NCBI GenBank assembly: GCA_003045895.1
Contig: PZPC01000010.1
Coordinates: 28,578-92,577, forward strand
Reading direction: 5' to 3'
DNA: 64,000 nt
Source: Bacteroidota bacterium
GTDB lineage: Bacteria; Bacteroidota; Bacteroidia; Chitinophagales; Saprospiraceae
In this document: positions 9,170 to 17,754 of the stretch, piece by piece
How the letters are laid out: every line of letters begins with the position of its first letter
Numbering within the stretch: the stretch's first letter is position 1
Notes under the pieces: generated by a model
What the model saw: the letters and a program-made list of their open reading frames with translations, nothing else
The model's database searches: none
What the model was told of the DNA's origin: nothing
Program-made: the position numbers and the translations under genes

Positions 9170-10744
9170 ATGACTACACTAGCTTTTCTTACTTTAGGTG
9201 TTTATACAATTGCATTATTGTACATCACCGTCTATTGTGTAATGCAGTTCAACCTGCTGTATTATTACAAGCGTGGCCGCCGCAATACGGCTGAATTTAT
9301 CATGGAAGAACAGGAACTTCCCGTCAAAGTAGCGGTAGCCGCCGGCGACCATGACTGGGGAGATACGCCGGTTCAGCATTTCGGTTTTACGGACGATGAA
9401 CCAGACAGTTACCCCTTTGTAACGGTCCAGCTTCCGATCTACAATGAGATGTACGTGATCGAACAGCTGATCGACGCCGTAGCAGCCTTTGACTACCCCA
9501 AAGACCGCTACGAAATCCATATCCTCGACGATTCCACCGACGAAACCATTGACATTGTCGCTGCCAAAGTAGCGGAATACAAAGCCAAAGGCTACCAGAT
9601 CGAACAAGTTACCCGGGAAGTCCGCCAGGGCTTTAAGGCGGGTGCCTTGCGCGATGGGATGGAACACGCCAAAGGAGAGTTCATGGCTATCTTTGATGCC
9701 GACTTTGTCCCCAGAAAGGACTTTCTCCTGCGCACCCTGCCCTTCTTCCAGGACAAGAACGTAGGGGTGGTGCAAACCCGCTGGGAGCACATCAACGAAG
9801 ACTATTCCCTCATCACCCGCTTACAGGCCCTTCAGCTCAACGTCCACTTCACCGTAGAGCAGGTAGGGCGCATGAATGGTGAATACATGCTGCAATTCAA
9901 CGGTACTGCCGGCCTCTGGCGCCGCAAGACCATTGAAGACGCCGGCGGTTGGGAAGCAGATACGCTCACCGAAGACCTCGATCTTAGCATCCGGTCCCAG
10001 ATCAAAGGCTGGAAAATTCGCTTCCTCGAAGATGTCGGCTCACCAGCCGAACTCCCCGTGGAGATGAACAGCTTCAAAGCCCAACAATTCCGCTGGATGA
10101 AGGGCGGCGCCGAAACGGCCAAAAAGATGCTGCCTACCGTGTGGCGTTCCAACCTGAGCCGCAACCAGAAAATTCACGCAACCAGCCACCTGCTGGCCAG
10201 TTCGGTTTTTCTGTTTGTTTTCGTTGCCGGTGTCTCCAGTGTACCGCTGTTGTTTTTCCTGGGTGACCTGATTGAAATGGGCTTCAGCAAAAACTTCTTC
10301 GCCTACTTCCTGGTGGGGCTGCTGTCGATCATTTCCATTTATTACGTGGCCAATATCCAGAGCCCGGCCAATACGGAACCCAATTTCCGGAAGGCCGTCT
10401 TCAAGTTCCTGGTCCTTTTCCCCTTGTTCCTGGCGCTGTCGATGGGTTTGTCACTGCACAATTCCGTAGCTGTTCTACAGGGCTACCGGGGCAAGAAATC
10501 GCCCTTTGTCCGCACGCCCAAGTTCAACATCAAAGGCCTCGGTGATAGCTTCGTTAAGCGGAATTACCTGACGAAAAAGCTGACCTGGACCACAATCGGG
10601 GAAGGGATTTTATCCCTCTACTTCCTGGCCGCAGTGGGTGGTGCGTTTTACGTACAGAACACGACTTTTGTCGTCTTCCACCTGATGCTGGCGCTGGGCT
10701 ACGGCACCATCTTCTTTTATTCCGTGCGCCACATGCGCATGTAA
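9170..10744 (+). CDS. Membrane family 2 glycosyltransferase, cellulose-synthase-like
   Basis: 524 aa. It begins with an N-terminal membrane segment (LAFLTLGVYTIALLYITVYCVMQF), then a cytoplasmic GT2 domain with VTVQLPIYNE, ILDDSTDET, FDADFVP, the acidic LTEDLDLS and the QFRWMKG (QxxRW) motif, followed by about four C-terminal helices. This is the layout of processive or semi-processive beta-glycan synthases (cellulose synthase, glucomannan or CsbB-like branches). It lies between two other glycosyltransferases, so it probably adds to or polymerises a surface glycan. No PilZ domain is visible, so direct c-di-GMP control is not indicated. Confidence 0.85.
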   Translation: MTTLAFLTLGVYTIALLYITVYCVMQFNLLYYYKRGRRNTAEFIMEEQELPVKVAVAAGDHDWGDTPVQHFGFTDDEPDSYPFVTVQLPIYNEMYVIEQLIDAVAAFDYPKDRYEIHILDDSTDETIDIVAAKVAEYKAKGYQIEQVTREVRQGFKAGALRDGMEHAKGEFMAIFDADFVPRKDFLLRTLPFFQDKNVGVVQTRWEHINEDYSLITRLQALQLNVHFTVEQVGRMNGEYMLQFNGTAGLWRRKTIEDAGGWEADTLTEDLDLSIRSQIKGWKIRFLEDVGSPAELPVEMNSFKAQQFRWMKGGAETAKKMLPTVWRSNLSRNQKIHATSHLLASSVFLFVFVAGVSSVPLLFFLGDLIEMGFSKNFFAYFLVGLLSIISIYYVANIQSPANTEPNFRKAVFKFLVLFPLFLALSMGLSLHNSVAVLQGYRGKKSPFVRTPKFNIKGLGDSFVKRNYLTKKLTWTTIGEGILSLYFLAAVGGAFYVQNTTFVVFHLMLALGYGTIFFYSVRHMRM

Positions 10745-10772
10745 TCATCGGAATCGAACTTTCATCCTTGGC

Positions 10773-10819
10773 AATTGGAACGCAGGTACTTTGTAGCACA
10801 AAGTAGCTGCGTTTCAATT
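10773..10819. repeat. Near-perfect 22-bp inverted repeat in the glycosyltransferase operon
   Basis: AATTGGAACGCAGGTACTTTGT (in two parts: AATTGGAACGC, 10773-10783, and AGGTACTTTGT, 10784-10794) pairs with 10798-10819 across a 3-nt AGC loop, with two mismatches in 22 bp. It fills most of the 87-nt gap between the second and third genes and ends 12 nt before the next ATG. There is no T-run. It may act as an RNA processing or stability hairpin that lowers expression of the third gene, or be a REP-like element. Confidence 0.6.
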
Positions 10820-10831
10820 TGAATCCAGCAG

Positions 10832-12178
10832 ATGCTTCCTTCGCTTAAAAAATGGCTGGTTGCTCCGTCGCCCCAACAGGGCCTGGCAGCGCTGGTGCTC
10901 CTGGGCAGCTGCTACCTTTTGGGCTACCAGGCAGAGCAGTCGGCGTTTGGGCTTATCCTTACAGCCTACACGGTGGCCTTCGCAACCTATGCCTGGCAGG
11001 TGAGCCAGGCCCGGGAAGCGCAACTGCTGTTCTGGTTGTGCATCGCCCTGTTGCTCCGGCTGGTGCTCCTCGGCGCTTTTCCGGTACTCTCCGACGACAT
11101 CTACCGGTTCATCTGGGACGGCCGCCTGTGGCTGGCTGGCCGCAATCCTTTCGACCAGCTTCCCGTCTGGTACCTCACGGCAGACCCGCAGATTCCCGGC
11201 CTGAGCCAGGCGCTCTTCGACCAGCTCAACTCGCCCGAATACCATACCATCTATCCGCCGGTGGCACAGTTTTGTTTTACGTTGGCCTGCTGGCTGTCAC
11301 CACAAAGCATCACCGGGGCGGCAGTGGTGCTCAAGCTGATCCTGATCCTGGCCGACGTGGGGAGCGTACTGCTCCTCTTGAAGCTCCTTACGGCCTGGTC
11401 CCTGCCCCGTACCCGGGTGCTGTGGTACGCGCTGAATCCGCTGATGATCGTAGAGCTGGTCGGCAACCTGCACTTCGAAGGCGTTATGATCTTCTTTCTG
11501 CTCCTGGGTACCTGGCTGCTCACCCAGGCCCGCTGGTGGCCCTCGGCAGTAGCCATGGCCCTGGCCGTGGCCAGCAAGTTGCTGCCGCTGGTGTTTTTCC
11601 CCTTCCTCGTGCGGCGCCTGGGCTGGCAGCGCAGCGTGGCCTACTTTGCCGTCGTGGGGGGCGTAACGCTACTGCTGTGGTGGCCCCTGTGGAGTACTTC
11701 TTTCGCGACCAATTTCGGCAGCAGCATCAATTTGTACTTCCGCCAATTTGAGTTCAATGCTTCGCTCTTTTACCTGTTGAAGGGGTTGGGTTACCACTGG
11801 GAAGGACAAAATCTGATCAAAATCATCGGCCCGTGCCTGGCGCTGCTGGTATTGCTGGTCATCCTGCTCCGCACGGCCCTCGACCGGGCCAAAAGCTGGT
11901 CGTCACTGCCGGGGCTTTGGCTTTTTGCCATTGCCGTTTACCTGTGCTGTGCCACCACGGTACACCCCTGGTACACGGCCCTGCCGCTGGTACTCTGCGT
12001 GTTCACGCCGTACCGCTGGCCCGTGCTGTGGAGTGGGCTGATCGTGCTGTCCTACTACACCTATATTACCCCCGCTTTTCTGGAAAACTACTGGCTGGTA
12101 GGCCTGGAATACGGCCTGGTGGTAGGGTACGGCAGCTGGGAGTGGTGGCGGTTGCGGACCGGAGCGTTAGTGGGCTGA
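10832..12178 (+). CDS. Integral-membrane GT-C type glycosyltransferase
   Basis: 448 aa with about ten to twelve hydrophobic segments. The first large extracytoplasmic loop carries LSDDIYRFIWDGRLWLAGRNPF, an Asp-Asp motif typical of GT-C enzymes (mannosyltransferases of the DUF2029/GT87 and PMT-like types), which use polyprenyl-phosphate sugars outside the cytoplasm. This fits the polyprenyl-phosphate sugar synthase two genes upstream: one would load the sugar, this one would transfer it after flipping. The acceptor is unknown. An alternative is an alpha-1,6-mannosyltransferase-like enzyme. Confidence 0.7.
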   Translation: MLPSLKKWLVAPSPQQGLAALVLLGSCYLLGYQAEQSAFGLILTAYTVAFATYAWQVSQAREAQLLFWLCIALLLRLVLLGAFPVLSDDIYRFIWDGRLWLAGRNPFDQLPVWYLTADPQIPGLSQALFDQLNSPEYHTIYPPVAQFCFTLACWLSPQSITGAAVVLKLILILADVGSVLLLLKLLTAWSLPRTRVLWYALNPLMIVELVGNLHFEGVMIFFLLLGTWLLTQARWWPSAVAMALAVASKLLPLVFFPFLVRRLGWQRSVAYFAVVGGVTLLLWWPLWSTSFATNFGSSINLYFRQFEFNASLFYLLKGLGYHWEGQNLIKIIGPCLALLVLLVILLRTALDRAKSWSSLPGLWLFAIAVYLCCATTVHPWYTALPLVLCVFTPYRWPVLWSGLIVLSYYTYITPAFLENYWLVGLEYGLVVGYGSWEWWRLRTGALVG

Positions 12179-12206
12179 GCTTTTTAAACCAGGCTTGGGG
12201 GCGTTA

Positions 12207-13115
12207 TCAACAACCAGCAGTCCAGCGTTCCACCTCCGCCCAGGCGCGTACGTCCATCCAATTATAAGGCTTGCCCGGCAAGGTGTAACCCACGTGTCCA
12301 CCCTGGTCCGTTCTTTCCAGGGTCAGGAAAGGATTCGTTTTTGCGGCGGCCAGCGGCAGACAGGCTTCGGTGATGATGGGGTCGTTGTCGGCGCAGACGG
12401 CCAGCACGGGGTGCTGTAGGGTCGCCACAAAATTTTTGGCCGAAGCCAGGTCGTAAAATTCCGCCGCGGAAGCCAGGCCGAGGAGGGGTGCCGTGAACCA
12501 CTCGTCGAAGTCGCGCCAACGGCGAATCTCCGCCAATTTGCGGATGTCTACTACACCGGGGAAGCGTTCGTTTTTGACCTTTATCTTCTGGCTCAACTGC
12601 TGCAAAAAGCGCTTTTTGTACACGCCATTGCCCGGCAACTCCAGCGCGGCCACACTGGCAGCCAGATCAAAGGGTGCCGAAAAGGCAATGCCCCCCAGGA
12701 TAGCGGACGGCAGGCTGGCACCGTGTACCGCCAGGTATTTGGTCGTGATGGCACCGCCCATGCTGTAGCCAATCAGGACCACCTGCCCGTAGCCCCCCTG
12801 GTGCAAGGCGTGGGTGGTGACGGCATGGATGTCCCCAATTTCTCCGTGGTGGTACAAGCGCAGCAGGCGGTTCATCTCGCCACTACAGGAGCGGCAATTC
12901 CAGGCGAGCACATCCCAGCCGCGGTCGTGAAAAAAGCGCGCGGCCGAGCGTACGTACGGCCGACTGCTGTTGCCTTCCAGGCCGTGGGTGAGGATCACCA
13001 GTTGGCGCGCTGGTGTACGCTGCCGGAGCCAGTCGAGGTCCAGAAAATCGCCGTCGGCCAGCTCCAGGCGCTCGCGTTGGTAAGCCACCTTAGGGCCACC
13101 GAAAGCAGGTAGCAC
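12207..13115 (-). CDS. YheT-family alpha/beta hydrolase
   Basis: About 302 aa from a GTG at 13115. Catalytic triad candidates are Ser in GYSMGG, Asp in CADNDPI and His in GGHVGYT; LTHGLEGNSSRPYV supplies the oxyanion region. This matches the COG0429/YheT hydrolase family (esterase-like, substrate unknown). The reading frame stays open upstream and encodes YPGPPWYQFNGHWQTV, the usual family N-terminus ('PP...NGH-QT'). The real protein is therefore longer, probably beginning near 13178, where only ATT (no ATG, GTG or TTG) is available. Its 3' end lies 28 bp from the convergent glycosyltransferase. Confidence 0.8.
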   Translation of the reverse strand: MLPAFGGPKVAYQRERLELADGDFLDLDWLRQRTPARQLVILTHGLEGNSSRPYVRSAARFFHDRGWDVLAWNCRSCSGEMNRLLRLYHHGEIGDIHAVTTHALHQGGYGQVVLIGYSMGGAITTKYLAVHGASLPSAILGGIAFSAPFDLAASVAALELPGNGVYKKRFLQQLSQKIKVKNERFPGVVDIRKLAEIRRWRDFDEWFTAPLLGLASAAEFYDLASAKNFVATLQHPVLAVCADNDPIITEACLPLAAAKTNPFLTLERTDQGGHVGYTLPGKPYNWMDVRAWAEVERWTAGC

Positions 13116-13222
13116 CGTCTGCCAGTGGCCGTTGAACTGGTACCAGGGTGGGCCGGGATATGGGTCTGGTTGATTAATTACAAATGGACTTTGCTGAGAA
13201 AAAAGGTCGCTGCAACCCGTTT

Positions 13223-14791
13223 TTACTTGGGTTTAATCTCATAAAACTCCCGCGCTGCCCGTGCCGGAGAAAGGGTGGCGATGTACTTGTTTTCAGCCAC
13301 TACGTAGTACTGCACACTGGTCGTAAGCGGAATTTGAGCCACCCACTGCTGGTTCTCATTGGCAGCCATGGGTTGGCGCTGCCAGGGCGCAAAGGGTTGA
13401 GACCGATAGTACAACCAGGCGGCATCCGCTTCGGTGATGGAGGTGGTGATTGTAGCTACTTCGCCACTCACGCGGTGTTTGACCTCGCCGATGGCGGGTG
13501 GGGTTTTCAGCAACAGCGGATGCTGTAAAATATTGGTGGCCCGCTGATCCATGAGTTCGGTAATACCGATCATGCTGGAGTTGTCGATGCGCACCGTCTG
13601 CGTAAAATTCTGCTGGTAAGTTTCCAGCGGATACAGCCGGAAAGGGTCTTTGGCTACTTCGGCGCCGATCATTTTCTGGAGCGCTGCCGCGCGTTCCTTG
13701 TACCAACCATTGCTGAAGTTTTCCATTACGATCGTCCGTACGTGGGCCAGGTAAATCTTGCGGTAGTGGTCAATGCCCAGTAATTTCACGACCAGTGGCC
13801 GCTGGGGATTGTTGTCATTGAAATGCAGAAACAGGCTCATGTCCTGGAGGTCTGCGTTCGACAGTGGCGCGCCGCTACCGGTATACCGGAAACCGCCAAA
13901 ACTCAGGTTCATATCCCAGATGATGGGGTGCCAGATTTTAGCCTCGTCCTGGTAGAGGTAGTAATTGTGACAAAGGCGACCGAGGTAGCTGTCCAGGTTG
14001 ACCAGCACGTTGTCATAGGCCAGCATCCAGAGGGTTTCGTTGACGTCGAGGATTTCACCGATTTTTGCTGGTTCCTGGTTGAGAACCCGGGTAAAATCCT
14101 GGAGTTCCTTCCACCCATTTTTGGATTTCAGTTCGTAGAGCGAATAGTAACAGACCGAATCCTTGCCCAGGTATTCGAGGCTGGCGTTGTTGCCTGTTTT
14201 GCAGCTGCCGGGGGCGTTTTCCTGCCAGTTGGGGTCGCATTTGAACTGTACCCCTTTGTCATCTCCGTAGTATTCCTTGAGAAAGTCATCGTCCACCGAT
14301 TCCGACAAATTGTAAAGGCCCAGGTATTCGTCATTGACGTAGACCTTGGCAAAATTGGCGCGGGGAGCAGGCAGGTACTTTCCGGCGATCTCGTAAGACA
14401 ACACTTCGCGCAAATAGCTCGGATCCCGGAAGATGTTGGACAACTTGAGGGTCACGTAACCGCCCGGCAGCCGGGCCTCCTTTTCCACGTAATCCACCTT
14501 GATGTTAAAAGGGAGCTTGCGCCCCCCGGCATTGCGCACGTTGAAGTAAGAGCTGTTGCCTTTGTAGCGAATGCCCGACTGGGGGTATACCTTTCCGTCG
14601 ACCGTTACCGTAGCTACCAGCCGTTCGTCCTGCCCGCGTTCCTTGATGGAATCCAACTGGTGGTGCCAGTCGGTTTCGGCAAACTTAATGCGTACATCCA
14701 CCAGATGCTGGATATCATAAAGCCCTTTCTGAGCGGCTAGCGCACCAGCCGAAGCCAGGAAAAGACAGCCAATAAATAGGAGGCGATTCAT
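13223..14791 (-). CDS. CotH kinase family protein, secreted (apparently intact)
   Basis: 522 aa with a signal peptide (MNRLLFIGCLFLASAGALAAQ). It has the CotH core: GIRYKGNSSY near residue 73, KLSNIFRDPSYLREVLSYEIAG near 116, an Ala-Asn-Lys strand (RANFAKVYVND), then NVLVNLDSYLGRLCHNYYLY (Asp267) and HPIIWDMNLSFGGF (Asp293). In CotH, Asp residues in these two blocks act as catalytic and Mg-binding residues. CotH enzymes are atypical protein kinases, best known from Bacillus spore coats; bacterial homologues outside spore formers are mostly uncharacterised. The substrate here is unknown. It is followed 45 bp upstream by a paralogue on the same strand. Confidence 0.85.
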   Translation of the reverse strand: MNRLLFIGCLFLASAGALAAQKGLYDIQHLVDVRIKFAETDWHHQLDSIKERGQDERLVATVTVDGKVYPQSGIRYKGNSSYFNVRNAGGRKLPFNIKVDYVEKEARLPGGYVTLKLSNIFRDPSYLREVLSYEIAGKYLPAPRANFAKVYVNDEYLGLYNLSESVDDDFLKEYYGDDKGVQFKCDPNWQENAPGSCKTGNNASLEYLGKDSVCYYSLYELKSKNGWKELQDFTRVLNQEPAKIGEILDVNETLWMLAYDNVLVNLDSYLGRLCHNYYLYQDEAKIWHPIIWDMNLSFGGFRYTGSGAPLSNADLQDMSLFLHFNDNNPQRPLVVKLLGIDHYRKIYLAHVRTIVMENFSNGWYKERAAALQKMIGAEVAKDPFRLYPLETYQQNFTQTVRIDNSSMIGITELMDQRATNILQHPLLLKTPPAIGEVKHRVSGEVATITTSITEADAAWLYYRSQPFAPWQRQPMAANENQQWVAQIPLTTSVQYYVVAENKYIATLSPARAAREFYEIKPK

Positions 14792-14836
14792 AACTTTTGG
14801 TTATTGATCGGTCAATGAAATAAAAACGCCAGCCAA

Positions 14837-16429
14837 TTACTTGTTGACCTCGCTAAGGCTGGTCTGAAATTGCTCAAAGTTGTAGTGGCTGGGGTTGAAG
14901 CTCAGCGCTTTGGCATTCTCGGCTGCAATGTAGTACTGAAGCTGGGTTTGCCCGTCGCCGGGTTGAATCACCGCACCAAAAACGGTATCACCCGCTTTGC
15001 CATCATAGTGCTCGCCATCATCCATCATCTCCAGAACCCGAAAATTTTCGCCAGGACTAAACCGGTAGTAGACAAAAGCCTTTTTGGCAAAATCGCCGAC
15101 TTTGGCGTGAACCCGGAATTCCTGGAGCAGGGTGCTGGAAAAGCGCTCCCGGCCTTCCACGCCTATTTCCGTAATCGTTGGGGGTAAAACGGTATACACT
15201 TCCTGGCTCTCCAACCAGGCGGCGCGCTTGCGCATAAAATCTGCCAATCCGGGAATCCGACTCCGGGTGCCGATGACTTCCGTCAGGCTCTGGTTGAATT
15301 CTGCGGCCGAATAATAATTGCCGGTATCCATGGTAACGGAGGAACGGATAATATTTTGGAGTTCTTTGGCCCGGCTTTCAAGTTTGCCGCTCATCACCCA
15401 CTCTACCAGAATGGTGCGCAGGTGAGAAAGGTACTGCTTGTAATAGCTTTCGTTGCTCAGTAAACTGCTGATCAGGGGCCGCTCTTTATTGGTACGGTGC
15501 AGATCGGGTGAGAGCATGAGCAGATCGGGGGTACTCAGGTCCGAAGGCGTAACCCCATCGTTCTTGAAGCTACCGAAAGCCAAATTCAACTCCCCGAGTA
15601 GGGGAACCATCCGGCCATCGGCATTTTGGTAGAGGTAATAGTTGTTGGCGTATTGTCCGGTGTAGGAATTCAAATTGACGAGCACGTTGTTGAAGGCCAG
15701 CATCCAGAGCGCCGCGTCCACATCGAGGAATTGTTCCAGCCGATTCCCACCCATGGCCAGTTCACTGGTCAGATCCAGCAGTTTTCCGTAATTACCCTGG
15801 CGCACATCAAAATTGTGATCGACACAGGCCGACCGCTTTTCGTACTGCAACGATCCGAAGGTTTTGCTACTACAGCCATCCGGCGGGGTATTTCCCAGTT
15901 CGGGGTTGGCAAACAGCAGGTTTCCCGTGTCGTTGCCGAAAGCCCGTTTGAGGAAGCCCGACTCTACGGCTTCCACGTTAACGAACAGTCCGTAGTATTC
16001 TTCGTTGATGTATACTTTGGCGTAGTTGGCCCGGGGTGTCTGGAAATAGGTACCTGCTATTTCGGCAGCCAGCACTTCGCGTACCAGCGAGGGGTCGCGC
16101 AGCGCACTGGACAAATCGACAATATGGTGCCCCTGGTAATCCTTCGCGCCCAGATCCAGCACCAGTCCGTTGCGCTTGCCATTGGGGGTAAAGGACCGCC
16201 CGTCGCGGTAGCGAACACCGACCGAGGCCAGGTCTTGCCCATTGATATTAACTTTGCCGTTGAGCAGTTCTTCGCCGTTGAAACGCAGGGAGTCCAGGAG
16301 GTACTTCCAGTTGTTGGCCGTAAAGGAGATTTTAATCTCCTGAATCGTCTTGACATTATAAAAATCGGCCTGGCCACTTACCGAAAAACAACCCGCTATT
16401 AGGATTACGATTGTAATTAATTGTCTCAT
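14837..16429 (-). CDS. CotH family protein paralogue, probable pseudokinase
   Basis: 530 aa from the ATG at 16429, which places the signal peptide MRQLITIVILIAGCFSVSGQ at the start (an upstream ATG at 16462 would add 11 residues before it). It aligns along its length with the neighbouring CotH protein: RYRDGRSF, SSALRDPSLVREVLAAEIAG, RANYAKVYINEEYYGLF. The two acidic blocks differ: NVLVNLNSYTGQYANNYYLY has Asn where the neighbour has Asp, and VPLLGELNLAFGSF has Gly-Glu where the neighbour has Trp-Asp. This suggests loss of phosphotransfer and a scaffold or regulatory role. The pair looks like a tandem duplication, probably co-transcribed with this copy first. Confidence 0.8.
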   Translation of the reverse strand: MRQLITIVILIAGCFSVSGQADFYNVKTIQEIKISFTANNWKYLLDSLRFNGEELLNGKVNINGQDLASVGVRYRDGRSFTPNGKRNGLVLDLGAKDYQGHHIVDLSSALRDPSLVREVLAAEIAGTYFQTPRANYAKVYINEEYYGLFVNVEAVESGFLKRAFGNDTGNLLFANPELGNTPPDGCSSKTFGSLQYEKRSACVDHNFDVRQGNYGKLLDLTSELAMGGNRLEQFLDVDAALWMLAFNNVLVNLNSYTGQYANNYYLYQNADGRMVPLLGELNLAFGSFKNDGVTPSDLSTPDLLMLSPDLHRTNKERPLISSLLSNESYYKQYLSHLRTILVEWVMSGKLESRAKELQNIIRSSVTMDTGNYYSAAEFNQSLTEVIGTRSRIPGLADFMRKRAAWLESQEVYTVLPPTITEIGVEGRERFSSTLLQEFRVHAKVGDFAKKAFVYYRFSPGENFRVLEMMDDGEHYDGKAGDTVFGAVIQPGDGQTQLQYYIAAENAKALSFNPSHYNFEQFQTSLSEVNK

Positions 16430-16608
16430 ATTGAAAAATGAATGAGTTAATAATCCATACACACCTGTGCAGGGAAGTGGTGCAATATTACAGCTTTTTA
16501 CGGAGACAATACACCTTAACGGGCAAGGTTGCCCATGCTTATTTTGGAAGTGGTAGTTTAGCGGAGAATACGGTAACCTAGGCGCAGCTCAGATCGGACG
16601 GCATTGGA

Positions 16609-16830
16609 TTACGACAACAATTGTCGCAGATGCAAAAAGACATTGAGCAACATGATAGCAGCCAGCCCCAGACCCAGCAGCCGCATCCAGCCGGCATTTT
16701 GGTCCCGGAATGCTGCTGCCTGTTCGCTGCGCCGGGGGTCGGTAATTTTTACGAAACCACGCGCAAAAAGATAGATATAAACGCCAAGCGCAGCCAGCAA
16801 TATTTCGGCAATCAACCCTAAAATATCCAT
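16609..16830 (-). CDS. Small two-helix membrane protein of unknown function
   Basis: 73 aa with two hydrophobic helices (IAEILLAALGVYIYLFARGF and WMRLLGLGLAAIMLLNVFLHL) joined by a charged loop (KITDPRRSEQAAAFRDQNAG). It starts 18 bp after the carotenoid hydroxylase stop on the same strand, so the two are probably co-transcribed. No family is recognised. The codon usage and plausible membrane topology support it as a real gene. A function tied to carotenoids is only suggested by position. Confidence 0.6.
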   Translation of the reverse strand: MDILGLIAEILLAALGVYIYLFARGFVKITDPRRSEQAAAFRDQNAGWMRLLGLGLAAIMLLNVFLHLRQLLS

Positions 16831-16848
16831 ATGTTCTGGTCAAACAAA

Positions 16849-17328
16849 CTATTCCCCCGTGGTCCAGGAGCTGCGTTTGCGAAAGTACTTGGGGTTGACA
16901 ATCAATAATCCGAACGACTCACCCGCTTCTTTTGCCTGGTTGGCGTGGTGAGCGCCGTGGGCCCGCAAGATAGCCCGGCTGTACTTGGTATCCAACTGCC
17001 GGAACCATTTGAAGCGTTGGTGAATATACACATCGTGGATGAGAAAGTAGATCAATCCGTAGATAGAAATACCAATACCTACAAAAGTAAGCCAAAAAAG
17101 AGCATCCACGTTCAACCCTACGATGTAGCTGGTTGCACTGGGAATGGCGAAAACCAGGAAGAACAAGTCATTTTTCTCAAAAAAACCGGCCTTGTGGTGG
17201 GGCTGGTGGTGGTCTTCGTGCCAGTTCCACAACAGGCCGTGCATGACGTACTTGTGGGCAAACCAAGCCACAAACTCCATCGCCAGAACCGTAAAAACGG
17301 TAATAAAGGTATACAGCAAAATCGTCAT
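16849..17328 (-). CDS. crtZ: Beta-carotene hydroxylase / sterol desaturase-fold enzyme
   Basis: 159 aa, the usual length for CrtZ. It carries the di-iron histidine motifs HKYVMH, HEDHHQPHH, HDVYIHQRF and HGAHHAN, spread between four hydrophobic stretches, as in CrtZ-type beta-carotene hydroxylases of Flavobacteria. These enzymes add 3- and 3'-hydroxyls to beta-carotene to give zeaxanthin in the cytoplasmic membrane. No other carotenoid gene is nearby, which is common when the pathway is scattered. It is followed by a small membrane-protein gene, likely in one transcript. Confidence 0.85.
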   Translation of the reverse strand: MTILLYTFITVFTVLAMEFVAWFAHKYVMHGLLWNWHEDHHQPHHKAGFFEKNDLFFLVFAIPSATSYIVGLNVDALFWLTFVGIGISIYGLIYFLIHDVYIHQRFKWFRQLDTKYSRAILRAHGAHHANQAKEAGESFGLLIVNPKYFRKRSSWTTGE

Positions 17329-17754
17329 AAGTCTTTTGGTATAATCATTAGTTTAACAACAAAACCAATAGATGGTTCTTCCTGCCCAAATACTTAAGCG
17401 CAAAACTAATCCCAAATATTTATCATTTTTTTTTGAAATAACCAAGAAGGACAGGTATCTTTCCTTTATCGGGTGGTTTTTGGCAATAATTATGTCGTTT
17501 ACCACCTGCCGGTTTAGATTTTACAGCAAGCTGCAACACTTACCATTTCAACGCAGGCAGCTCCATTCGGTGGCACCCTCCTCCCCAGACGCTACCAACC
17601 AAACGATGACAGGACTGGTATATCATCCAGCTTATCGATCTGGCATTCATTTGCCTGCTCGGGCAGCACCCCTTTCTGGGCGTAACCTCTATCACTCCTC
17701 CCGGAAGCGGAAAAGCATACTTTACAACTCATTACTCACAAAACTTAACCAATC
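17329..17754. other. Divergent intergenic region, crtZ / TonB-dependent receptor
   Basis: 426 bp between divergent genes. The first 120 bp (crtZ side) are AT-rich with an 8-T tract near 17427 and probably contain the crtZ promoter. The rest is of average composition. I looked for a riboswitch upstream of the receptor (a cobalamin or thiamine element would be plausible) and recognised none. The short ORF here (17372-17791) overlaps the receptor start and looks spurious. Confidence 0.35.

Noticed and set aside
17329..17754. Cobalamin or TPP riboswitch before the TonB-dependent receptor
   Set aside because: No conserved core (e.g. GCCACTG of the cobalamin box or CTGAGA of the TPP box) could be found in the gap.
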